Source: Cupriavidus pauculus
Lineage (GTDB): Bacteria > Pseudomonadota > Gammaproteobacteria > Burkholderiales > Burkholderiaceae
Assembly: GCF_022179805.1 (NCBI RefSeq)
Contig: NZ_BPUO01000007.1
Coordinates: forward strand, 248,001 to 312,000
Direction of reading: 5' to 3'
Length of the DNA stretch: 64,000 nt
A program made the position numbers and the translations under genes. Within the stretch, counting starts at the first letter, position 1, and each line of letters begins with the position of its first letter. Under the pieces are notes generated by a model that made no database searches, had not been told where the DNA came from, and saw nothing but the letters and a program-made list of their open reading frames with translations. Positions 1-8,582 of this stretch are shown piece by piece.

Positions 1-306
1 GACCGGCTTGGGGCAGACCCATACCGTGTGCAGCATCTGCGCCAGCGTCAGCGCGTCGGCGCGGTTCTCGTCGTCCGAGTAGCCGGCCATCTTCTTCATC
101 CAGTTCAGGTCGGCGCCGGCGCAGAACGCCGGGCCCGTGCCGGTCAGGACGATGGCGCGCACATCGGGCGTGTCGCCCAGCGCGCGGAAGGCGCCGGTCA
201 GTTCGGCGATGACGGTTTCATTGAACGCGTTGCGCACATCGGGCCGGTTCAGCGTGACGGTGGCGATGTGGCGCTCGGCCGTAACGTCTAGCGTCGTGAA
301 TTGCAT
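1..306 (-). CDS. liuC: 3-methylglutaconyl-CoA hydratase (enoyl-CoA hydratase family), 3' end outside window
   Basis: Only the first 102 codons are present; the reading frame runs open off the left edge. The N-terminus has the crotonase fold start (TLNRPDVRNAFNETV) and the oxyanion-hole stretch AFCAGADLNWM at residues 60-70. The ADLNWM form is typical of LiuC, which hydrates 3-methylglutaconyl-CoA to HMG-CoA in leucine breakdown. It is downstream of the methylcrotonyl-CoA carboxylase beta gene on the same strand, which supports that role over a general enoyl-CoA hydratase. The biotin-carrying alpha subunit and the HMG-CoA lyase are not in view and probably follow to the left. Specific substrate is inferred from context. 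Confidence 0.8.
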   Translation of the reverse strand, partial: MQFTTLDVTAERHIATVTLNRPDVRNAFNETVIAELTGAFRALGDTPDVRAIVLTGTGPAFCAGADLNWMKKMAGYSDDENRADALTLAQMLHTVWVCPKPV

Positions 307-331
307 GTCTCCTCCGGAATCGGTGTGGTTA

Positions 332-1270
332 TCAGGATGTCTGGCCGGCGGTGCGGGTACGTGCGGGCTGGCTGCGCTCCGGTACTTCGTCAAACGGCAA
401 TCCCAGGCGGCGGAAGAATTCGTCCACGGCCGGCAGCCACACCGCCACGCCAGCGCGGTTGCTGAACAGCCGGTGCGAATCGCCGTCGAACTCGCCTACG
501 TCGAAAAAGCGCGCTTCCTTGGCCGCCCCGCTCACCTGCGCCTTGTAGCTGTTGAACATGCGCTCGGGCAGCGGCCACGGCCAGTAGCTGTCGTTGTCGC
601 CATAGATCCATAGCGACGGATAGCGCGCGCCGCGTCCGTAGTCGCCAAACGCGTCGATCAGGTTGTTCTCCCAGCCCACGCAGTTGTCGTTGCGCAGGCC
701 GCCCGCGAAATTGACCACGCCGACCACGCCCGGATACCCGATGGCGGATAGCGCCATCGTCGACAAGCCGCCATGCGACTGGCCGATAACGACGATACGC
801 GTCGGATCGACGTACGGCTGCTGCGACAGGTAGTCCAGCGCGGCAACCACGTCCTCGGCCTGCATCATGCCGTTGCCGCGCACGTCGCAGCTACCGCCCA
901 CGTACTGGCCGCCCGACTTGGAAAACCCCTGCCGCATCGGCAGCGCCACCACATAGCCACGCCGCACGAATTCGGCGGTCTGCGCCGCAAAGCGCGCGCG
1001 GCCCTGGAAGGCGGGCTTGCCCGGCGACTTGCCGTGGTTGATCACCACCAGCGGGAACGGCCCCTCGCCGGCCGGCCGGAAGATCGTTGTCTCCAGGTCC
1101 ACGGTGGCTTGCAGCCCCACCTTCGGCACCATCACCACCTGCTCGACGGTCTGCGCCGGAAATGCCGCCTGGGCGATGGCCTGCCCGCACCATGCGATGC
1201 AGGCCAGCGCGGCCAGCATCATCCTGGCGCCTTGGACGGTGGGAACAACTCGGGACATGACGACAACCAA
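332..1270 (-). CDS. exported alpha/beta hydrolase (dienelactone-hydrolase-like)
   Basis: A 312-residue protein with a hydrophobic N-terminal segment (about residues 17-33, ending CGQAIAQA) that looks like a Sec signal peptide. The mature part shows an alpha/beta hydrolase: an HGKSPG region near the oxyanion site, the nucleophile elbow GQSHGG, a late Asp in YGDND and a late His in DGDSHRLF, giving a complete Ser-Asp-His triad. It sits between liuB and liuC with gaps of only about 17 and 25 bp, so it is probably co-transcribed with the leucine pathway, although no known step of that pathway needs a periplasmic hydrolase. Substrate unknown. An internal Met at residue 5 or 17 could be the true start. 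Confidence 0.7.
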   Translation of the reverse strand: MVVVMSRVVPTVQGARMMLAALACIAWCGQAIAQAAFPAQTVEQVVMVPKVGLQATVDLETTIFRPAGEGPFPLVVINHGKSPGKPAFQGRARFAAQTAEFVRRGYVVALPMRQGFSKSGGQYVGGSCDVRGNGMMQAEDVVAALDYLSQQPYVDPTRIVVIGQSHGGLSTMALSAIGYPGVVGVVNFAGGLRNDNCVGWENNLIDAFGDYGRGARYPSLWIYGDNDSYWPWPLPERMFNSYKAQVSGAAKEARFFDVGEFDGDSHRLFSNRAGVAVWLPAVDEFFRRLGLPFDEVPERSQPARTRTAGQTS

Positions 1271-1287
1271 CCCTTCGAATCAAAAAA

Positions 1288-2895
1288 TTACATGCGGAAA
1301 ACGCCGAACTTCATGTCACCGATCGGTGCATTGAGGCTGGCGGAAAGCCCGAGGCCCAGCACGGTACGCGTTTGCGCCGGGTCGATGACACCGTCATCCC
1401 ACAGTCGCGCGCTGGCGTAGTACGGATGCCCCTGGGCTTCATACTGGTCGCGGATCGGCGCCTTGAACGCCTCTTCCTCGTCGGCGCTCCACTGGCCGCC
1501 CTTGGCCTCGATGCCGTCGCGGCGCACGGTAGCCAGCACGCTGGCGGCCTGCTCGCCGCCCATCACCGAGATCCGCGCGTTCGGCCACATCCACAGGAAG
1601 CGCGGCGAATACGCACGGCCGCACATGCCGTAGTTGCCGGCGCCGAACGAGCCGCCGATGATCACCGTGAACTTGGGCACCTGCGCGGTGGCCACGGCCG
1701 TCACCATCTTGGCGCCGTTGCGCGCGATGCCTTCGTTCTCGTACTTGCGGCCGACCATGAAGCCCGTGATGTTCTGCAGGAACACCAGCGGAATCTTGCG
1801 CTGGCAGCACAGCTCGATAAAGTGCGCACCCTTCAGCGCCGACTCCGAGAACAGGATGCCGTTGTTGGCGATGATGCCCACCGGGTAGCCCCAGATCCGC
1901 GCAAAGCCGCAGACCAGCGTGGTGCCGTAGCGCGCCTTGAACTCGTCGAACTCGGAGCCGTCGACGATGCGGGCAATCACCTCGCGCACGTCATATGGCT
2001 TGCGCGTATCGGTGGGGATCACGCCATACAGCTCTTCCACCGGATACAGCGGGTCTTGCGGTTCGTGCAGGCGGATCTGGTCCGGCTTGCGGCGGTTCAG
2101 GTGCTGGACGATATTGCGCGCCAGCGACAGCGCGTGATGATCGTTCTGCGCGAAGTAGTCGGCCACGCCGGACAGGCGCGTATGCACGTCGGCGCCGCCC
2201 AGGTCTTCGGCGCTCACTTCCTCGCCAGTGGCGGCCTTCACCAGCGGCGGGCCGCCCAGGAAGATCGTGCCCTGGCCTTTGACGATGATCGACTCGTCGC
2301 TCATGGCCGGCACATACGCGCCGCCGGCCGTGCACGAGCCCATCACCACGGCGATCTGCGGAATGCCCTTAGCCGACAGGTTCGCCTGGTTGTAGAAGAT
2401 GCGGCCGAAGTGGTCGCGATCCGGAAACACGTCGTCCTGGTTCGGCAGGTTCGCGCCGCCGGAATCCACCAGGTAAATGCACGGCAGGTTGTTCTGCTCG
2501 GCGATCTCCTGCGCGCGCACGTGCTTCTTGACCGTCATCGGGTAGTACGTGCCGCCCTTGACCGTGGCGTCGTTGCAGACGATCACGCATTCCTGCCCGG
2601 CCACGCGGCCGATGCCGGTGATGACGCCCGCGCCGGGGGCGGCATTGTCGTACATGTCGTACGCGGCCAGCTGCGACAGCTCCAGGAACGGCGTGCCCGG
2701 ATCCAGCAATTGCTGCACGCGGTCGCGCGGCAGCAGCTTGCCGCGCGACAGGTGCTTGGCCCGCGCATCCTCGCCGCCGCCTTCGGACAGCTTCGCGATT
2801 TTCTGCCTGAGATCGGCCACCAGCGCCTGCATGGCGTCGGCGTTGGCCTTGAACGATTCCGACCGTGCGTTCAGTTTGGTTTCCAGCGTGGGCAT
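1288..2895 (-). CDS. liuB: methylcrotonyl-CoA carboxylase, carboxyltransferase (beta) subunit
   Basis: Carboxyltransferase subunit of the biotin-dependent enzyme that converts 3-methylcrotonyl-CoA to 3-methylglutaconyl-CoA in leucine/isovalerate catabolism. The 535 residues match the usual length of MccB. The N-terminal half carries the acyl-CoA-binding carboxyltransferase domain ([14 protein letters not shown] near residue 50, then [12 protein letters not shown]) and the C-terminal half the biotin-side domain ([12 protein letters not shown] and [20 protein letters not shown]). These motifs separate MccB from propionyl-CoA carboxylase. The partner alpha subunit is not in the window. It lies in the long minus-strand liu run headed by liuA. 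Confidence 0.95.
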   Translation of the reverse strand: MPTLETKLNARSESFKANADAMQALVADLRQKIAKLSEGGGEDARAKHLSRGKLLPRDRVQQLLDPGTPFLELSQLAAYDMYDNAAPGAGVITGIGRVAGQECVIVCNDATVKGGTYYPMTVKKHVRAQEIAEQNNLPCIYLVDSGGANLPNQDDVFPDRDHFGRIFYNQANLSAKGIPQIAVVMGSCTAGGAYVPAMSDESIIVKGQGTIFLGGPPLVKAATGEEVSAEDLGGADVHTRLSGVADYFAQNDHHALSLARNIVQHLNRRKPDQIRLHEPQDPLYPVEELYGVIPTDTRKPYDVREVIARIVDGSEFDEFKARYGTTLVCGFARIWGYPVGIIANNGILFSESALKGAHFIELCCQRKIPLVFLQNITGFMVGRKYENEGIARNGAKMVTAVATAQVPKFTVIIGGSFGAGNYGMCGRAYSPRFLWMWPNARISVMGGEQAASVLATVRRDGIEAKGGQWSADEEEAFKAPIRDQYEAQGHPYYASARLWDDGVIDPAQTRTVLGLGLSASLNAPIGDMKFGVFRM

Positions 2896-2948
2896 GTCTC
2901 TTCCTGTGGTCTCTTGCTTTTCGTGCCGGTTCAGCCGTCAGTGCTGTA

Positions 2949-3392
2949 TCAGTCCTGCCCTTCCTGTTCCTTCAGGTCGCCGTCGACGTAGAGCCAGCGG
3001 GCCGGGGTGCCCGGCTCGCGCGGCTCGAAAACGAAGCGGCTCAATTCCTCCAGTCGGTGCGCGCGCCCGCCCACCTTGTAGCGCGCCACGAAGGCCACCG
3101 TGGCGTGCGTGTCGTCCTGCTGCGCGTGCGACTTCACCGTCAGGCCCAGCCAGCGCGTGCCAGCATCGGCCGACAGGTCTTCTGGGCAGGTCGACGTGTG
3201 CCAGGTCTGGCGCAGCCATCCTTCATCGCCCAGCACGTAGGCGCTGTACCGCGAGCGCATCAATGCTTCGGCCGTGGACGGCGTGGCCTCGCCGCGGTGA
3301 AAGCGTCCGCAGCACGAGGCATAGGCGCCGTTGCCACACGGGCAAGGCTCGGCGCCTGCATTGCGCGCTGCGGACTGGCGCTTTTTCGTCAT
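2949..3392 (-). CDS. YchJ family protein (UPF0225, SEC-C type zinc motif)
   Basis: A 147-residue protein. The N-terminus carries a cysteine cluster, PCPCGNGAYASCCGRFH, followed by the YchJ hallmark ALMRSRYSAYVLGD; the rest is an NTF2-like beta-rich fold. SEC-C cysteines normally bind zinc. The ATG at 3390-3392 overlaps the stop codon of the upstream HAD gene (ATGA), which fixes the start and implies translational coupling; a longer in-frame upstream extension would read through that gene in another frame. Cellular role unknown. Its place in the liu run is unexplained. Confidence 0.8.
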   Translation of the reverse strand: MTKKRQSAARNAGAEPCPCGNGAYASCCGRFHRGEATPSTAEALMRSRYSAYVLGDEGWLRQTWHTSTCPEDLSADAGTRWLGLTVKSHAQQDDTHATVAFVARYKVGGRAHRLEELSRFVFEPREPGTPARWLYVDGDLKEQEGQD

Positions 3393-4069
3393 GCGATCAG
3401 CTCCGGCAGGTCGCGCATGTCGGTGAACACCGTCTTCACGCCCACCGCGCGCAGTGCATCGGCATCGGTACTCGCGGCGTAGCCGAACACGGTCATGCCC
3501 GCGGCCACGCCGGCGGTGGCACCCGTGGGGCTGTCTTCCACCACGGCGCAGCGCGACGGCTCCACGCCCATCGTGCGTGCGGCCAGCAGGTAGACGTCGG
3601 GCGCGGGCTTGCTGTGCTCGACCTCGGTGGCCGAGAAGATGTGCTCGCGGTCGTCGTCCTGGAACAGGCCGATCAGGTCGGTGTGCTTCAGTTGCAGCTT
3701 GACCTTGATGCGATCCGCGCCCGACGCCACGCACACGGGCAGCCCACTCGCCTTGATGGCCTCGATGGTCTGGCGGATGTGCGGAATCGCTTCCAGTTCC
3801 TCGATCAGCGCGGCGTCACGCCGCACGAACCATTCGGACAGGAAGTTGCGCGGCAGCGGCTTGCCAAGCCGCGCCTCGATATTGCCAAGCTCGTCGCGCA
3901 CCGCGCGGCCGAGGAACCACTTCATCGATTCCTCCAGCGTGATCTCGATGCCCAGCTCGTTGAGCACGCGATTCAGCACGCGATGGACGATGGGCTCGCT
4001 GTCGACGAGCACACCGTCACAGTCGAAGATCACGCAATCGAAGCGTGCGGCCTGGTTTGCTGCGGTCAT
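3389..4069 (-). CDS. HAD-family phosphatase (beta-phosphoglucomutase-like subclass)
   Basis: A 226-residue haloacid-dehalogenase-superfamily hydrolase. Motif I is FDCDGVLVDSE near residues 14-24, with the two catalytic aspartates; a helical cap follows; motif II is VCVASGA; the motif III/IV region is HSKPAPDVYLLAA and VVEDSPTGATAGVAAG. The order fits the small-molecule phosphatases of the beta-PGM/phosphoglycolate group. It ends in a 4-bp overlap with the YchJ-like gene and starts 8 bp after the isomerase gene, so all three are probably one transcript. Substrate cannot be read from the sequence. Confidence 0.85.
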   Translation of the reverse strand: MTAANQAARFDCVIFDCDGVLVDSEPIVHRVLNRVLNELGIEITLEESMKWFLGRAVRDELGNIEARLGKPLPRNFLSEWFVRRDAALIEELEAIPHIRQTIEAIKASGLPVCVASGADRIKVKLQLKHTDLIGLFQDDDREHIFSATEVEHSKPAPDVYLLAARTMGVEPSRCAVVEDSPTGATAGVAAGMTVFGYAASTDADALRAVGVKTVFTDMRDLPELIA

Positions 4070-4077
4070 GCGGGTTC

Positions 4078-4737
4078 CTATCCTTGTTGCGTCTGCTTGT
4101 TCAGTTCATTGCCGCCGACGGCGCGCAGTTCGGTCTGCCGCCGGCTCTTGAGGTGGGCCTCGATCTGCTCGAAGCGGTCGAAGCCCCAGAACGGTTCGCC
4201 GTCAATGATCACGAACGGCGATCCAAATACGCCCTTGGCCATCGCCACGTCGATCTCGGCCTTGAGCTGGTCCTTGATCTGGTAGCTCGTGGCGCCCTCG
4301 TTCATCGCATTGGGGTCTATACCCAGCGCCTCGGCCAGCTTGCCCAGCTCGGCGGGTTCGGCGATGTTCAGGTCATCGACGAACAGCGCGCGGTACACGG
4401 CCTTGGCAAACGCGGCGGCCAGGTCGGCGCCGTGGTGGTTCTGCAGCCACAGCATGGCGCGTGCGGCGTGCTGCGTGGGCAGCGGGAAGTGGGTGGGGCG
4501 CTGGTAGTCGATGCCGTGGAACTGCGCGGTGCGCTCGAAATCGCGCCAGCAGTACTCGCCCTTGAGCGGGATGGACGGCAGCGGCGACGAGCCGGTGGTC
4601 TTGAACACCACACCCAGCAGTACCGGGTGCCACATCACGCCGCGTCCGTACTTCTGCGCGAGTTCGTCGATGCGCGTGCTGGCAAAGTAGCCGTACGGCG
4701 AGGAAAAATCGAAGTAGAAATCGATGGGGGCGGTCAT
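4078..4737 (-). CDS. 2-hydroxychromene-2-carboxylate isomerase / kappa-GST family protein
   Basis: A 219-residue DsbA-fold protein. The start IDFYFDFSSPYGYFAS is the HCCA-isomerase/kappa glutathione transferase signature, with Ser rather than Cys at the active-site turn. The C-terminal VFGSPFVIIDGEPFWGFDR is the cis-proline and second GSH-contact region. Known members isomerise 2-hydroxychromene-2-carboxylate in naphthalene degradation using glutathione, but no aromatic degradation genes are nearby, so it may be a general GSH-dependent isomerase. It lies between an acyl-CoA dehydrogenase and a HAD phosphatase in the liu run. Confidence 0.85.
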   Translation of the reverse strand: MTAPIDFYFDFSSPYGYFASTRIDELAQKYGRGVMWHPVLLGVVFKTTGSSPLPSIPLKGEYCWRDFERTAQFHGIDYQRPTHFPLPTQHAARAMLWLQNHHGADLAAAFAKAVYRALFVDDLNIAEPAELGKLAEALGIDPNAMNEGATSYQIKDQLKAEIDVAMAKGVFGSPFVIIDGEPFWGFDRFEQIEAHLKSRRQTELRAVGGNELNKQTQQG

Positions 4738-4794
4738 CGCGAGAGGCTCCGGTTCAGGTGCGACGGTTTGATGGTTCGATGGGTTGACTGCACT

Positions 4795-5925
4795 TCATCC
4801 AAGCGCGCGGGCGATCAGGATCTTCTGGATGTCGCTGGTGCCTTCGTAGATCTGGCACACGCGCACATCACGATAGATCCGTTCGACCGGGAAATCGTTC
4901 ACATAACCGTATCCGCCGAACACCTGGATCGCGTCCGAGCACACCTGCTCGGCCATCTCGCTGGCGAACAGCTTTGCCATGGCGGCCTCCTTCAGGCACG
5001 GCCGGCCGGCGTCCTTGAGCGCGGCGGCATGCCAGACCATCTGGCGCGCCACGTCGATCTTTGTCGCCATGTCGGCCAGGCGGAACTGCACGGCCTGGTG
5101 CTGGAACAGCGGCTGGCCAAAGCTCTCGCGTTCCTTGGCATAGGCCAGGGCCGCGTCGAACGCGGCGCGTGCCATGCCGATGCTCTGCGAGGCGATACCG
5201 ATGCGCCCGCCTTCCAGGCCCGACAACGCCATCTTGTAGCCGGCGCCCTCCTCGCCCAGCAGGCAGTCGGCCGGAATGCGGCAATTTTCGAACACGATCT
5301 GCGCGGTATCCGACGAATGCTGGCCGAGCTTGTCTTCGAGCCGGGCGACGATGTAGCCGGGCGTGGACGTCGGCACCAGGAACGCGCTGATGCCGCGCTT
5401 GCCCGCCACCTTGTCGGTGACGGCCATCACGATGGCCACGTCGGCGTGCTTGCCGCTGGTGATGAACTGCTTCACACCGTCCAGCACGTAGTGGTCGCCA
5501 TCGCGCCGGGCCGTGGTGCGCAGCGCGGAGGCGTCGGAGCCCACATGCGGCTCGGTCAGGCAGAACGCGCCCAGCATCTCGCCGCGTGCCAGCGGCACCA
5601 GCCAGCGCTGCTTCTGCGCATCGTTGGCAAAGGTCATCAGCATGCTGCACACCGGGCAGTTGTTGACGCTGATGACCGTGGACGTGCCGCCGTCACCGGC
5701 CGCGATCTCTTCCAGGATCAGCGCCAGCGACAGGTAGTCAAGCCCGGCGCCGCCCAGTTCCTCGGGCACCGCCACGCCATAGGCGCCCAGCCGCGCGAGC
5801 TCCTTGTGCACGTCCTTCGGAAATGTCTTGTCGCGATCCCACTGCGCAGCCTGCGGCGCGATGACGTCCTGCGCAAACTGGCGCACGGCGTCGCGGATCA
5901 TCTCCTGCTCGGGGGTCAGCAGCAT
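4795..5925 (-). CDS. acyl-CoA dehydrogenase (short/branched-chain type)
   Basis: A 376-residue FAD-dependent acyl-CoA dehydrogenase, standard length. Visible features are the FAD/substrate segment AFCLTEPHVGSDAS, the middle beta-domain FITSGKHADVAIV, the arginine-bearing helix region RESFGQPLFQHQAVQFRLADMA, and the C-terminal catalytic base in IYEGTSDIQKI (Glu361). The C-terminal base sets it apart from the isovaleryl-CoA dehydrogenase at 10.5-11.7 kb, whose glutamate is in the middle of the chain. Substrate may be butyryl-, 2-methylbutyryl- or isobutyryl-CoA; it probably extends the regulon to other branched or short acyl-CoAs. Confidence 0.9.
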   Translation of the reverse strand: MLLTPEQEMIRDAVRQFAQDVIAPQAAQWDRDKTFPKDVHKELARLGAYGVAVPEELGGAGLDYLSLALILEEIAAGDGGTSTVISVNNCPVCSMLMTFANDAQKQRWLVPLARGEMLGAFCLTEPHVGSDASALRTTARRDGDHYVLDGVKQFITSGKHADVAIVMAVTDKVAGKRGISAFLVPTSTPGYIVARLEDKLGQHSSDTAQIVFENCRIPADCLLGEEGAGYKMALSGLEGGRIGIASQSIGMARAAFDAALAYAKERESFGQPLFQHQAVQFRLADMATKIDVARQMVWHAAALKDAGRPCLKEAAMAKLFASEMAEQVCSDAIQVFGGYGYVNDFPVERIYRDVRVCQIYEGTSDIQKILIARALG

Positions 5926-5937
5926 AGGCTTGGATCC

Positions 5938-6618
5938 TTACCAGGGGATGGCCGTGCCATCGTAGTTGTGGAAGCTGCCGTTGTCGTTGTGCGTCAGCCC
6001 GGCCAGCGTGCGGCGCATGCCGGCCACGCTCTGCGGCGGCGTCAGGTCGGCATTCGGGCCGCCCATGTCGGTCTGCACCCAGCCCGGATGCAGCGCCACG
6101 CAGATCGCATGGCGCGCGTCCATCGACACGCTCTTGAGCACCGCGTTGACAGCGGCCTTGCTCACGCGGTACATCCACGCGCTGTTGCCTTCCATGCCAC
6201 CAATGCTGCCCATCTTCGATGACAGTACTGCGAGCACGCCGCCCCGGCCGTGATTGCCGGTCTCGACGAACGGCAGCAGCATCGGCAGCGCCATCATCGG
6301 TGCCAGCACGTTGGTATGCATCACGGTGTCGAAGTCCTGCTGCGAGATCGGTTGCGCGCCCTCGGTGCGCGGGCCGATCACGCCAGCGTTGTAGATCGCC
6401 ACGTCGAAGGTCTCGCCGTCGAGCTTCCAGCCCAGGCCCGCCACCGCGCCGGCGTCGGTCAGGTCCACCTGGTGCGCTTCGGCGCCCAGCGCCTTGAGCG
6501 CCTCGACGCCTTCGGCACTGCGCGCGGCGGCCACCACGCGCCAGCCATCGGCGCGGTACTGGCGGACGAATTCAAGACCGAGACCCCGGGAAGCACCCAG
6601 GACGAGAGCGGTAGGCAT
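5938..6618 (-). CDS. SDR-family oxidoreductase
   Basis: A 226-residue short-chain dehydrogenase. It has the dinucleotide-binding GASRGLGLEF motif at residues 7-16, the NAG motif (IYNAGVIG) and the catalytic YRVSK. The start was set at the ATG at 6616-6618 because AAGGAG lies just upstream and the GXXXGXG motif then sits at the usual distance from the N-terminus; a 32-residue longer frame exists but lacks that support. It resembles the CsgA/sniffer-like branch with the strong VLSSKMGSIGG stretch. The gap of 12 bp to the acyl-CoA dehydrogenase start suggests one operon. Substrate unknown. Confidence 0.85.
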   Translation of the reverse strand: MPTALVLGASRGLGLEFVRQYRADGWRVVAAARSAEGVEALKALGAEAHQVDLTDAGAVAGLGWKLDGETFDVAIYNAGVIGPRTEGAQPISQQDFDTVMHTNVLAPMMALPMLLPFVETGNHGRGGVLAVLSSKMGSIGGMEGNSAWMYRVSKAAVNAVLKSVSMDARHAICVALHPGWVQTDMGGPNADLTPPQSVAGMRRTLAGLTHNDNGSFHNYDGTAIPW

Positions 6619-6652
6619 GGCGAGACTCCTTGTTATGGTTAGCGGATGGCGG

Positions 6653-7837
6653 TCAGACGATTTCGATGCCCACGGCCGTGGCTTCGCCGCCGCCGATGCA
6701 CAGCGTTGCCACACCGCGCTTGCCGCCAGTCTTGCGCAGCGCGCCGATCAGCGTGGTCATGATGCGCGCGCCCGAGGCGCCAATCGGATGGCCCAGCGCA
6801 CACGCGCCGCCATGGATGTTGACCTTCTCATGCGGAATCTTGTGGTCGCGCATCGCGGCCATCGGTACGACGGCGAACGCTTCGTTGATCTCGAACAGGT
6901 CCACGCTGTCGGTGGTCCAGTCGAGCTTGCGGTACAGCTTGGCGATGGCTTCCACCGGCGCGGTCGTGAACCAGCCCGGCGCCTGGGCGTGCGACGCATG
7001 GCCCAGCATGCGCGCAATGGGCTGCAGGCCCAGCGACTTCGCGGTGGACTCGCGCATCATCACCAGCGCAGCGGCGCCGTCGTTGATCGACGACGACGAG
7101 GCGGCGGTGATCGTGCCGTCCTTGGCAAACGCGGGCTTCAGCGACGGAATCTTGTCCACCTTGATACGGCGCGGGCCTTCATCGGTATCGACGACCGTGT
7201 CGCCGCCCTTGCCCGATACCGTCACCGGCGTGATCTCCCAGCGGAAGTCGCCGGCCTCGGTGGCGCGCTGCGCGCGGCGCACCGACTCCATGGCAAACGC
7301 GTCCTGCTGCTCGCGCGTGAATTCGTACTTGGCGGCGCAGTCCTCGCCGAACGTGCCCATGGCGCGGCCCTTGTCGTAGGCGTCTTCCAGGCCATCGAGC
7401 ATCATGTGGTCGTAGATCATGCCGTGGCCGATGCGGTAGCCGCCGCGCGCCTTCGGCACCAGGTACGGCGCGTTGGTCATGCTTTCCATGCCGCCGGCCA
7501 CGCCGATGTCGAACGACCCGGCCAGCAGGCCGTCGTAGACCGACATGGCCGCGCGCATGCCCGAACCGCACATCTTGTTGACCGTGGTACAGGCCACGTC
7601 CAGCGGCAGCCCGGCGCCCAGCGCAGCCTGCCGTGCCGGCGCCTGACCCTGCCCGGCCGGCAGCACGCAGCCGAACACCACTTCCTGCACCTGCTCCGGC
7701 TTGATGCCCGCGCGCTCGACCGCCGCGCGGATGGCCGCGGCGCCAAGCTGCGGCGCCGTCAGACTGCTCAGTTCACTCTGGAACGCGCCCATCGGGGTGC
7801 GTACCGCGGATACGATGACGATCGGGTCTTGTTGCAT
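6653..7837 (-). CDS. acetyl-CoA C-acetyltransferase (thiolase)
   Basis: A 394-residue biosynthetic/degradative thiolase that splits acetoacetyl-CoA to two acetyl-CoA or makes it by condensation. All catalytic residues are present: nucleophile Cys90 (VNKMCGSG), His350 (ALGHPIG) and Cys380 (CIGGGEA). Within the liu run it would finish leucine breakdown, in which HMG-CoA lyase gives acetoacetate and acetyl-CoA. In polyhydroxybutyrate producers such paralogues can also feed polymer synthesis. Which physiological direction dominates is not visible here. Confidence 0.92.
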   Translation of the reverse strand: MQQDPIVIVSAVRTPMGAFQSELSSLTAPQLGAAAIRAAVERAGIKPEQVQEVVFGCVLPAGQGQAPARQAALGAGLPLDVACTTVNKMCGSGMRAAMSVYDGLLAGSFDIGVAGGMESMTNAPYLVPKARGGYRIGHGMIYDHMMLDGLEDAYDKGRAMGTFGEDCAAKYEFTREQQDAFAMESVRRAQRATEAGDFRWEITPVTVSGKGGDTVVDTDEGPRRIKVDKIPSLKPAFAKDGTITAASSSSINDGAAALVMMRESTAKSLGLQPIARMLGHASHAQAPGWFTTAPVEAIAKLYRKLDWTTDSVDLFEINEAFAVVPMAAMRDHKIPHEKVNIHGGACALGHPIGASGARIMTTLIGALRKTGGKRGVATLCIGGGEATAVGIEIV

Positions 7838-7910
7838 GTCTGTGTCTCCTCCGAAGCAGGGTTGGGGCTTCGTGCGTGTAGTGGGGGCAGCGGATCAGCG
7901 ATTCAGCCGA

Positions 7911-8582
7911 TCAGCGGATCGATGCCTGGGGCGGGTCGCCGTACTGCTGCAGCGCCGCTGCAATCTGGGCCTGGAGTTCGTCGTTGTTGCTGGCGGCCAT
8001 GCCCAGGTCGCGCAGCAGGCCGTCGGACACGCCGTAGATCCAGCCATGGACGGTCACTTCCTGCCCACGGTCCCAGGCGTCCTGCAGCACGGTGGTCTGG
8101 CAGACGTTGTTGACCTGCTCGATCACGTTCAGCTCGCACAGGCGCGTGTGGGCATCGTCCTCGCGCAGCACGGTGCCCAGGTACGACGAATGCTTGTCGG
8201 CCACGTCCTGCACGTGCCGCAGCCAGTTGTCGGCCAGGCCCACGCGCTCGCGCTTGAGCGCTACCTTCACGCCGCCGCAGCCGTAGTGGCCCACCACGGT
8301 GATGTGGCGCACCTTCAGCACTTCCACGGCGAACTGGATCACCGACAGCGCGTTCAGGTCGCTGTGCGAGATCACGTTGGCGATGTTGCGATGGACGAAT
8401 ACCTCGCCCGGCGCCAGGCCCAGGATCTGGTTGGCCGGCACGCGCGAATCGGAGCAGCCGATCCACAGGTATTCGGGCGCCTGCTGGTTGGCCAGGCGCG
8501 TGAAGAACGAGGGGTCTTCCGCGTTGACGCGGTCTACCCACTCACGGTTGTTGCGGAACAGTTGGGCGATGGCGTCAGTCAT
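7911..8582 (-). CDS. can: beta-class carbonic anhydrase
   Basis: A 223-residue beta-carbonic anhydrase interconverting CO2 and bicarbonate. The zinc ligands and catalytic dyad are visible: Cys43 and Asp45-Arg47 in GCSDSRVP, and His99 and Cys102 in GHYGCGG. The ATG overlaps the stop of aceK by four bases (ATGA), so the two genes are translationally coupled. A bicarbonate supplier makes sense beside a biotin-dependent carboxylase (liuB, same strand), which consumes bicarbonate. That link is an inference from position. Confidence 0.95.
   Translation of the reverse strand: MTDAIAQLFRNNREWVDRVNAEDPSFFTRLANQQAPEYLWIGCSDSRVPANQILGLAPGEVFVHRNIANVISHSDLNALSVIQFAVEVLKVRHITVVGHYGCGGVKVALKRERVGLADNWLRHVQDVADKHSSYLGTVLREDDAHTRLCELNVIEQVNNVCQTTVLQDAWDRGQEVTVHGWIYGVSDGLLRDLGMAASNNDELQAQIAAALQQYGDPPQASIR

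Noticed and set aside
1372..6222. Long plus-strand open frames opposite liuB and the acyl-CoA dehydrogenase
   Set aside because: They are antisense to well-supported genes, are rich in His/Arg/Gln/Val with no domain, and arise from high-GC third-position bias.
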